Shown piece by piece: positions 17,191 through 24,259 of a stretch of 64,000 nt of DNA. The notes beneath the pieces were generated by a model. That model had not been told where the DNA came from and searched no databases. It was given only the letters and a program-made list of their open reading frames with translations. The stretch covers positions 1-64,000 of the IMG/VR virus record IMGVR_UViG_3300010885_017276. One strand, given 5' to 3'. The stretch's first letter is position 1. Each line of letters starts with the position of its first letter. Source of the DNA: a virus. Made by a program: the position numbers and the translations under genes.

Positions 17191-18297
17191 TTATTGGGCA
17201 ATATATGTGCCGTTTATGTATGCTTTACTAATTGTAGTTAATGCAACAGGAGTTCCTTGTATCCACAATCCTTCTCTGATTGGTGAATTAGCTCCTCCTG
17301 ATTGTTTCAAATAATGTAAGTCTAAGACAGTTGTAATACCTGCAGTGTCTGCATTAAGTATTGTATGTCCAGTACCTGTGTCTGGATCAACATTAGGATC
17401 TGCCCATATCCATCCGCTAAAATGATTATATCCAAAACCAGGAGCAAAAGGTAATGCCACTTTATATTGTCCTGTACCAAAATTAGTAACTGTTGTAAAA
17501 TTAATTTCTATTACAAAACTAACTAACAATCCTGCTTTAACATAGTAAGAATTATAAGTGGGATAGGTTGTACCACTTCCAGTAAAAGTCATACCAGTTG
17601 CTTGAAATGTTGGAGAATACCTAGTCCACGTTTCTAATCCTGAAGTACCACTTATACCCGGAATGCCTTGTGGTCCTACAAATGAATATGTGTTCCAATA
17701 AACACCTAATGAAGAAGGTGGAAGTATTGCATCATTATTTGATATACATATATAGTAGTTACCTAAATAATTTACAATGTCACCAACTAAGTAACCATTT
17801 GGGGATACTCTTGTTACGTCCCAAGCAAATCCTGTTAAGCCTTTGTCTCCTTTTACACCTTGAATACCCTGTGTGCCTTGTATACCTTGTTCACCTTGAA
17901 TGCCTTGTATTCCTTGGACACCTTGGGGCCCTTGTAAGTCACCCACATCTTCCCAAACATTAGTTGCTGTATTCCATATATAAAGAGATCCGTCAGAAAT
18001 AAGTAACCACGCTTCTCCTGGATTTCCTGGGCTTGCTCCTGCTCCTGCTAAGAATGCAGTAAGATCTGGATAAGAACCTAGTACTGTTAAAGCAGCTCCT
18101 GTCTCTCCTTGTACTCCTTGTGTTCCTTGAACACCTTGCGTTCCTTGTGAGCCTTGGATACCCTGTGGTCCTTGTGGTCCTGCAGGCCCTTGTGGTCCAA
18201 CTGTCGAATCTATACTATCTTCAAGAGCTTTTACTCTTTCTGGAAGACGGAACCACTCTTTACCTGTGGGTAGTGGGAATTTTAGATAGTTCCTCAT
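17191..18297 (-). CDS. Collagen-like fibre protein with docking module
   Basis: A 368-residue protein. Residues 1-27 are the shared module (variant MRNYLKFPLPTGKEWFRLPE). Collagen-like G-x-y repeats follow at about 33-66 (GPQGPAGPQGPQGIQGSQG...) and 120-152, with a third short block near 207-222, separated by a globular insert (about 70-118). The C-terminal ~140 residues are beta-rich and should be the tip. A trimeric fibre shaft is expected. Confidence 0.85.
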   Translation of the reverse strand: MRNYLKFPLPTGKEWFRLPERVKALEDSIDSTVGPQGPAGPQGPQGIQGSQGTQGVQGTQGVQGETGAALTVLGSYPDLTAFLAGAGASPGNPGEAWLLISDGSLYIWNTATNVWEDVGDLQGPQGVQGIQGIQGEQGIQGTQGIQGVKGDKGLTGFAWDVTRVSPNGYLVGDIVNYLGNYYICISNNDAILPPSSLGVYWNTYSFVGPQGIPGISGTSGLETWTRYSPTFQATGMTFTGSGTTYPTYNSYYVKAGLLVSFVIEINFTTVTNFGTGQYKVALPFAPGFGYNHFSGWIWADPNVDPDTGTGHTILNADTAGITTVLDLHYLKQSGGANSPIREGLWIQGTPVALTTISKAYINGTYIAQ

Positions 18298-18298
18298 T

Positions 18299-18457
18299 TT
18301 ATTTTGTCCCTTGGGGTAGGCCCTCCTTAATTTCTATAAATTTTTCTTTCATTTTTGTACTTATTCCTTCAAGACAATTTCTGCCCTTTCCTTTAGTCCC
18401 GATACATCTTGCAGGATCATTAAAATAATCAAGCATAGTTTTTTTTAATACTCCCAT
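18299..18457 (-). CDS. Hypothetical 52-residue protein in the fibre cluster
   Basis: An open frame from ATG at 18455-18457 to TAA at 18299-18301 fills a gap between two fibre genes. The product is basic with two Cys (CIGTKGKGRNC) and a helical C-terminal half. Its stop is 2 nt before... the next ATG begins immediately after it, an operon-like spacing. Not recognised. Confidence 0.6.
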   Translation of the reverse strand: MGVLKKTMLDYFNDPARCIGTKGKGRNCLEGISTKMKEKFIEIKEGLPQGTK

Positions 18458-18472
18458 TTTATATATTTTTTA

Positions 18473-20308
18473 TTAGTTAGAAAAAGTTAAATTATCTCCA
18501 GCTGGTGCAATAAATTCAATATCTAGGTATGCAACAGATTCCCATTCAGTTATTGAAGAGTTTGCGATAATAGATACAAAATAGTCACCGCTAGTAGCTA
18601 AAGTATTATCTAGTATGATAGCCCCAAATGTAGTCGTTGCAATACTGCCACTAACTGAATTTCTTATATAAGAATTAGCACCAAATTTAGAATACAACTC
18701 ATCATAAGTATTTACAGTGGCTTTCATTGTTGTTTGGTCACTTGTCATAGCTAATTTTTCTGAGCCAGATATAACTCCTATTAAGTATACAGAAGATGTG
18801 CTATTTATATTTGGAAAGTTTGCTATGCCTTTTAATTTATACTTATTATAAGTTGTAGCAATAGTAGTATTTATTCCAGTTATATCCATAGATATAGTTG
18901 CAGTTCCACATGTAAAATCTACGGTATCGCCAATTTCATAGTTAGTTCCAGGATCAGTTATTGTAAGATTATAATTACTTGGTCCTGTAATATTTATAGT
19001 TGCACTTGCTCCAGAGCCACTTCCACCAATACCAAAAACTTCAAAACAGTCTCCTACTACTAAAGTCCCCGATGTGTTTAAAATATATGTAGTTATACCA
19101 TTAGATGGTGGAACTACTATTGTATCTGATAGTTGAATAAAGTCGCTCTCTACATTTACATCTAAAGTGCCTTTAGTATATACCATGTCATAGTTAGCAG
19201 CTGATGATGATACAGATGCTGTATTCAATACTGTTCCATCTGCAAACTTTATTCCACATGATTGTGGAATTACGGTTCTGTAATAAGCAAATCCTCCAGT
19301 GTTAGGGCCACCACCTTGTGTCCAACTATCAAAATTAATTTTATAATATAAATCTGTAGTCATATCCCACATAACAAGGTCTGTACCTGGTATGTTATTA
19401 CCTACATTAGCATCTAGAGCATCTATAAAACTTGTATATCTACGTGATTCTAAATTGCTAAGATCATCCCATCCTGAATAACCAGGTCTTGAATCTATAA
19501 ATGAACTATTCCATTTAGTATTTATGGGAGATGATCCATTGTTAGAATAATCTTCAACTACAGCATTGAATAAACCCCCATTGCTATTTCTTTTTAGATG
19601 AACACCTAGTGAAATTATATCTATTACATTAGGTTCATTATCTGGTCTTTCAAAATATACTTCTGAAAATATTTCATATCTTTCGTAGGCAAAACCATAA
19701 TCGTTATTACCACCAACACCCCAATGAGTAAATTTGATTAACCAATATCTTTCAGGATCACTACCATTATCCCATTTCATAACTGAATATATTCCTACAT
19801 ACTGAGGTGGGACATAATCATCAACTCCATCAACAGCATTTCTCCAATCTGTATAAGTTCTATTCTGTACATCCCAAAGTGGAGCCCATGATGTGTTAGC
19901 AGCATCTACATATTGTGTATTCCAAAATGTATTCTCTGGAGAGTTATTACCACTACTATAACTTGATTCTAAAGCAATGTTGTAAATACCGCCACCACTA
20001 TTACCACGAGTGATTTCAAGTTCTCCTGGAATGATAACATCTTTATCAGTGACAGGATTAGAGCCTGATATTTTTGTAAAAGATACTTTTTGACCTACTG
20101 AGCCGGGTTTAAAGTCCATTATCAAACTATTAAGATCTGAATCTCTCAGGAACTTGTCTGTTGAAGAGTTTTTAAACTCTGATAGATCTCTATTTTTTAC
20201 TGTTTCTAAATCTTGTACAATGTCTTGCACCTCTTCAGGTAATCTCCACCAGGTAGCATTAGGTGATTTTGGATAATTTTTGTGTGTGTTGTTTATTACT
20301 TTTTTCAT
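18473..20308 (-). CDS. Large fibre protein with WWRLPEEV docking module and duplicated domain
   Basis: A 611-residue protein. It opens with the second module type (MKKVINNTHKNYPKSP, then WWRLPEEVQDIVQDLE). A domain of ~110 residues occurs twice in tandem (about 90-215 and 225-355): compare NSGGGIYNIALESSYSSGNN with NSNGGLFNAVVEDYSNNGSS, and NDYGFAYERYEIF with NTGGFAYYRTVI. A C-terminal beta-rich part follows. Likely receptor-binding or fibre protein. Confidence 0.82.
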   Translation of the reverse strand: MKKVINNTHKNYPKSPNATWWRLPEEVQDIVQDLETVKNRDLSEFKNSSTDKFLRDSDLNSLIMDFKPGSVGQKVSFTKISGSNPVTDKDVIIPGELEITRGNSGGGIYNIALESSYSSGNNSPENTFWNTQYVDAANTSWAPLWDVQNRTYTDWRNAVDGVDDYVPPQYVGIYSVMKWDNGSDPERYWLIKFTHWGVGGNNDYGFAYERYEIFSEVYFERPDNEPNVIDIISLGVHLKRNSNGGLFNAVVEDYSNNGSSPINTKWNSSFIDSRPGYSGWDDLSNLESRRYTSFIDALDANVGNNIPGTDLVMWDMTTDLYYKINFDSWTQGGGPNTGGFAYYRTVIPQSCGIKFADGTVLNTASVSSSAANYDMVYTKGTLDVNVESDFIQLSDTIVVPPSNGITTYILNTSGTLVVGDCFEVFGIGGSGSGASATINITGPSNYNLTITDPGTNYEIGDTVDFTCGTATISMDITGINTTIATTYNKYKLKGIANFPNINSTSSVYLIGVISGSEKLAMTSDQTTMKATVNTYDELYSKFGANSYIRNSVSGSIATTTFGAIILDNTLATSGDYFVSIIANSSITEWESVAYLDIEFIAPAGDNLTFSN

Positions 20309-20321
20309 CTTATGTTTTTTA

Positions 20322-21134
20322 TTAGTTGTATACTCTTATTTCTAGTGGTATTATATTTGGTAACATTGTACCTTCTGTTCTTACTCCTGATATATTATAA
20401 GTTTCAAAGGCAATTTGAGAAGCACTATTTATATCTACATTGTTCAAAGATATATTTCCTGTATTTACTTTACTATTAGGTACACTAACAAATGTTTTAT
20501 TTGTTGTAAATAAATTTGATGAATTTATATAATAGAATCCTGCAAAATTTCTAGAAAAAGTTACTGTTCCCAATGTGTTATTAAGGATAGTTGCTGTAGG
20601 GGCACTTGTTCCTGTTTGTGTCAATATAGCTACATATTCTTTATACTTAGGGGTTGTTGTAAATATTAATTCCCAAACAGCAGCTCCTTCTGTATTATCA
20701 GTACACAAGTAAATATCTCCATTATCTAATATCCATCTACTTCCAGATACAAATCCTTTGGTAGAATCATCATTAACTCCTGGGGTAAGTGTAAAGGTGT
20801 GGTTTACTTCACGAATAGTAAATCCATTACTCTCCATAACATACTGTCTTCCTGCTTCCCATTTTAATTCGTAGTCTATAGAGCATATCTGAGATATACC
20901 ACCATTACCCCCAGTCTGACTATTAGTAGTCCCTTTTTGTAATCTTGAACCATTGTCAAAAAGTATCTTAGATGTATCAAGTAACTCAATATTATTTGTA
21001 GTTGTATTGCCTTGATCTGTAACTGATTGTAAATCTTGTGATCCTACTCCTGTTTCTTCTAATGCTTTGACTCTTTCAGGAAGCCTAAACCAAGTGGCTG
21101 TGCTTGGTAATGGGAATTTTAAATAGTTTTTCAT
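20322..21134 (-). CDS. Fibre/appendage protein with MKNYLKF docking module
   Basis: A 270-residue protein. The shared module occupies residues 1-27, followed by a beta-rich middle. The C-terminal ~100 residues (YKEYVAILTQTG; LNNTLGTVTFSRNFAGFYYI; ending LEIRVYN) are clearly related to the C-terminus of the protein at 4710-5384, 15 kb away. The pair indicates duplication and divergence of whole fibre genes. Confidence 0.82.
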   Translation of the reverse strand: MKNYLKFPLPSTATWFRLPERVKALEETGVGSQDLQSVTDQGNTTTNNIELLDTSKILFDNGSRLQKGTTNSQTGGNGGISQICSIDYELKWEAGRQYVMESNGFTIREVNHTFTLTPGVNDDSTKGFVSGSRWILDNGDIYLCTDNTEGAAVWELIFTTTPKYKEYVAILTQTGTSAPTATILNNTLGTVTFSRNFAGFYYINSSNLFTTNKTFVSVPNSKVNTGNISLNNVDINSASQIAFETYNISGVRTEGTMLPNIIPLEIRVYN

Positions 21135-21140
21135 TTTTTA

Positions 21141-21890
21141 TTAAAGTCTTACAGCACCAATTGAATTGGTTGCTTGATTATGATATAGATATGTACTTCC
21201 TGCAGATGCTCCAAGTAAAACTGTTATTGCTAATGCTGCTGCTGCATGATTTGCATAAGATGGCATACTTGAGTTTGAGAATATTGTTTGTCCAGATAAA
21301 GTATTACTCGTACCAGCACTATTACCAAAAGCATTTACATTATTTCCTGTTGAACTTTGTCCTGCAAATCTTCCAATAAAGTTACAATTAGTTGCATTGT
21401 TTGAATTAGCCCCTGCAAATTCCCCTAAGAAGTTAGAATAAGGTGAGCTTGTTGCAAAAGATCCAGCATATCTACCAATGAAAACACTATAGTATGAATT
21501 AGTAGCATTTTCTCCAGATCTATGTCCAATAAATACTGATTTATATGCATTGGTCGCACCGTCTCCAGCATTTACACCTATGAAGTTTGCGTTATAAACA
21601 CCGGTTGCTCCGTTTCCGGCATAGTAACCAATCATATTATTTTTCTGATTATTGGTATTTTTTCCTGCATTAATACCTAAGTACACACCGTATGTGGTAT
21701 TAAAATTAGATGTAGCAGGATTAGTAGAATAAATAGATGTTCCTGTTGTAGCTATACTTGAAGAGAAATTTTCTACTTCTGTTACTCTATTAGAAACTTC
21801 TTCTATTGATTTCACAATATCTTGTACTCTTTCGGGTAATCTAAACCACTCTTTACCTGTGGGTAGTGGGAATTTTAAATAATTTTTCAT
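21141..21890 (-). CDS. Fibre protein with docking module and GxxAG repeats
   Basis: A 249-residue protein. The module (residues 1-27, MKNYLKFPLPTGKEWFRLPE) is followed by a coiled-coil start and then about eight repeats of ~14-16 residues with a FIGxxAG/N-rich core (NFIGVNAGDGATNAYKS, VFIGHRSGENATNSYYS, VFIGRYAGSFATSSPYS), like the head repeats of trimeric adhesins. The tail (about 220-249) is small and Ala-rich. Confidence 0.82.
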   Translation of the reverse strand: MKNYLKFPLPTGKEWFRLPERVQDIVKSIEEVSNRVTEVENFSSSIATTGTSIYSTNPATSNFNTTYGVYLGINAGKNTNNQKNNMIGYYAGNGATGVYNANFIGVNAGDGATNAYKSVFIGHRSGENATNSYYSVFIGRYAGSFATSSPYSNFLGEFAGANSNNATNCNFIGRFAGQSSTGNNVNAFGNSAGTSNTLSGQTIFSNSSMPSYANHAAAALAITVLLGASAGSTYLYHNQATNSIGAVRL

Positions 21891-21891
21891 G

Positions 21892-22710
21892 TTATAAATT
21901 TAAATCTTTTACTCTATTTTTTACTTTTTTTTCTATTTCCGGATTTCTTTTTACAGTTGAAATAAGATGGGTATATCCTATAGTTTTAGCTACGTCCTCT
22001 TCTATATAACCTTTACTGGCACTTTTTGGATGAGTATTTGTAATTAGTTCTACTTTATATCCGTAATGTTGGCATAAATGATACACAAAAAACTGTTCAA
22101 AAATTAAAGATGATACTTGTTTAGTGTAATCAACTGTTGATGTTTTTAAATACTCCACATAATTTAATGCTTCGTCCCACCACTCTTGTAAGATGTCTAA
22201 CTTATTAAAAGCTATAATTCCACAATTGTATGCTCTCATACTTTTAGAGTTAAACCATTTTGGTTTATTCTTGTAATTTTTACCAGCGTCTTCTAATAGA
22301 GTTTCATACCAAACTCCTAAGTTTTCATATTCTAATTCTTGAAAAGCTGCATCTGCTTCTAGAAGAATTTTTGCTGGTTTTTTAAACCATATAACATCTG
22401 TATCAATATGTATAAAAGGTTTGTCTTGTATCTTACAGGCATATATTTTTCCTAAAGCCCAGTGACTATTATTTACACCTTTCATAACTTCTTCTAGTCC
22501 AGTGTCTATCTTATCAAACTTTAGACCATACTTTTGTATAAGTTCTTTTCCTTTGTTATCTGTAACTAAATGAACCTCTTTAAAATACTGCTTTGAAAAA
22601 TGTAATGATAACTTAAAACAATCTATTAAGGCTTCTTCTGAATTAAATCCTACATATACACCTTCCATTGGGGATGACCATAGTGAATATACTGCTCTTT
22701 CTATTGCCAT
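21892..22710 (-). CDS. Predicted glycosyltransferase (GT-A-like) in the fibre cluster
   Basis: A 272-residue protein. KPFIHIDTDVIWFKKP (about residues 96-111) contains a DxD-type motif (DTD) for nucleotide-sugar/metal binding. RAYNCGIIAFNK (about 160-171) fits the acceptor-side motif of small GT-A enzymes (DUF6734-like, from memory). It starts 1 nt after the stop side of a short duplicated element. Lying between fibre genes, it may modify virion fibres or host surface sugars; the target cannot be told from sequence. Confidence 0.7.
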   Translation of the reverse strand: MAIERAVYSLWSSPMEGVYVGFNSEEALIDCFKLSLHFSKQYFKEVHLVTDNKGKELIQKYGLKFDKIDTGLEEVMKGVNNSHWALGKIYACKIQDKPFIHIDTDVIWFKKPAKILLEADAAFQELEYENLGVWYETLLEDAGKNYKNKPKWFNSKSMRAYNCGIIAFNKLDILQEWWDEALNYVEYLKTSTVDYTKQVSSLIFEQFFVYHLCQHYGYKVELITNTHPKSASKGYIEEDVAKTIGYTHLISTVKRNPEIEKKVKNRVKDLNL

Positions 22711-22798
22711 TCTATAAATTTGATAGTCCTATGCCTATTGAAAAATTATTATAATATTTTTTTGCCATTTTATAAATTTGATAGTCCAATTCCTACTC
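22703..22798. repeat. Imperfect direct repeat at the fibre-gene 3' end
   Basis: Two copies of GCCATT(C/T)TATAAATTTGATAG plus TCC(T/A)A and CCTA start near 22706 and 22764, 58 nt apart. They contain the last codons of the fibre frame and its remnant and span both stop codons. Confidence 0.8.
22712..22768 (-). pseudogene. 18-codon remnant repeating the fibre C-terminal tip
   Basis: An ATG at 22766-22768 opens an 18-residue frame (MAKKYYNNFSIGIGLSNL) ending TAG at 22712. Its end repeats the last residues of the fibre encoded just upstream (YYYDGGVGIGLSNL). It looks like a leftover C-terminus from exchange or tandem duplication of the fibre gene end, not an independent gene. Confidence 0.6.
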
Positions 22799-24191
22799 CA
22801 CCATCGTAGTAATAGCTAGGAGTGGTTTCAATAGGATATTCTATTATTTCTAAATGTACATAGGCTTGACTAGTTTCTCCTTCATTAAAATTATATAAAT
22901 CTCTAAATACAAGTTGCCCTGAACTAGGTTTTATAAATGGAATAAAAGTAATAAATGAACTATCTTCTGTAGACTCTTTTACAAATAGTCCTTTTTCTAC
23001 ATATTCATCTATTAAAGTATCATACCCATAAGAATTTGTAATTTTAATATGTGTTTTATTCCAAATTGAATAACTGTATTTTGCAAATTTGTAATAACCA
23101 TCGATTATACTCCATGTACAATTAAGACCAAATGTATTTTCTAGTTCTATATTTTTAAATCTTGCAAAAATAGATGAATCATATAATAATGGATTTGTAA
23201 CTAAATTTCCATTTATTATATTTACATATATACTATAAGCACTTTGACTATTTGACCCTGCTGTTGGCCAAAGTATATAATCTGATCCATCAGCATGAGA
23301 TGGGGTTAAATTTATTATATTAGAAAGATCATTAAATTTTGTTTCTCTTAAATTTTGAGCTGTCCAAATTTGAGTTCCTATTTTTGTTGTAGTATAGGTT
23401 TCTCCATCATTTCCTGTATACTGGCTAATAACTCCTGTATCTGATGTTACTCCATCTACAAGAGATAGCTCTTCAGCTGTAGCTTGTCTTACTAGTCTTA
23501 TAGATAGCCCAGTACTTTTACTTGTATTTCCTATTCCAGCATTTTCTATTCCAGCTACTATTGAATAATATAATCCATTTAAACTAGGATTACTGTCAGT
23601 TGTCCAAAGATAGTTTACTTGCTTTAATCCACCAAAATTTCCTGGTTCTGAACGATATCCACTAGGCACAGCTGAAAAATTATAATTGTCTGTACCCACT
23701 ATTGCTAACCACCCATATAGATCATTATCAGTGCCTGTTATTTTAGATCTTAGTGTAATTCCAGGATTAGGATCATCAATATATGTTTCTAAAGTCTCAT
23801 AATCAGATGCGCTTGGCACTCTCCACAAGTTAGGTTCTTCAAGTAATGAACCACCACTTGGATTTTCTATTTTTTTAGAGTCTGTTGCAGCATACCAATT
23901 ATAGTAGAATCCATATCCTGGCCAGTTATATAATTTTGTTGCTATCTTAGCTCTATATACGTTATATTTAGGTAACTCAGAATTTTTTACAAATTTGTCT
24001 AATGAGGTATTTGTAAAGTCTGATAGATCACGGTTTTCTAGTGCTACCTTGTCTATAGTTAACTCTGAGACTGCGTCTTGTATAACTTCTACTGAATCTG
24101 CAACATCTTTTACTTCTTCAGGCAATCTCCACCAAGATATCTTAGAAGATAAAGGGTAATTTTTCTTAGTGTTGTTAATTATTTTTTTCAT
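22770..24191 (-). CDS. Fibre protein with WWRLPEEV docking module and FISUMP domain
   Basis: A 473-residue protein. The module variant opens it (MKKIINNTKKNYPLSS, then WWRLPEEVKDV). The middle (about residues 85-335) matches the FISUMP domain (PF09603) of Bacteroidota surface proteins: YGFYYNWYAATDSKK, LWRVPSASDYETL, GLSIRLVR and IGTQIWTAQNLRETKFND. The C-terminus ends VGIGLSNL. The promoter at 24215-24246 lies just upstream. Likely a host-recognition fibre. Confidence 0.83.
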   Translation of the reverse strand: MKKIINNTKKNYPLSSKISWWRLPEEVKDVADSVEVIQDAVSELTIDKVALENRDLSDFTNTSLDKFVKNSELPKYNVYRAKIATKLYNWPGYGFYYNWYAATDSKKIENPSGGSLLEEPNLWRVPSASDYETLETYIDDPNPGITLRSKITGTDNDLYGWLAIVGTDNYNFSAVPSGYRSEPGNFGGLKQVNYLWTTDSNPSLNGLYYSIVAGIENAGIGNTSKSTGLSIRLVRQATAEELSLVDGVTSDTGVISQYTGNDGETYTTTKIGTQIWTAQNLRETKFNDLSNIINLTPSHADGSDYILWPTAGSNSQSAYSIYVNIINGNLVTNPLLYDSSIFARFKNIELENTFGLNCTWSIIDGYYKFAKYSYSIWNKTHIKITNSYGYDTLIDEYVEKGLFVKESTEDSSFITFIPFIKPSSGQLVFRDLYNFNEGETSQAYVHLEIIEYPIETTPSYYYDGGVGIGLSNL

Positions 24192-24214
24192 TTTTTGCTA
24201 TTACTTAAGATGTG

Positions 24215-24246
24215 CAAAATTACTAATAAATAATGTATCTGCCAAA
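24215..24246 (-). promoter_or_regulatory. Bacteroidota-type promoter for the fibre cluster
   Basis: Minus-strand TTTG (24243-24246), 20-nt spacer, TAATTTTG (24215-24222). It sits in the gap between terminase and the FISUMP fibre and could start a fibre-portal-scaffold transcript. Confidence 0.75.
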
Positions 24247-24259
24247 TTAGTTAAAAATA

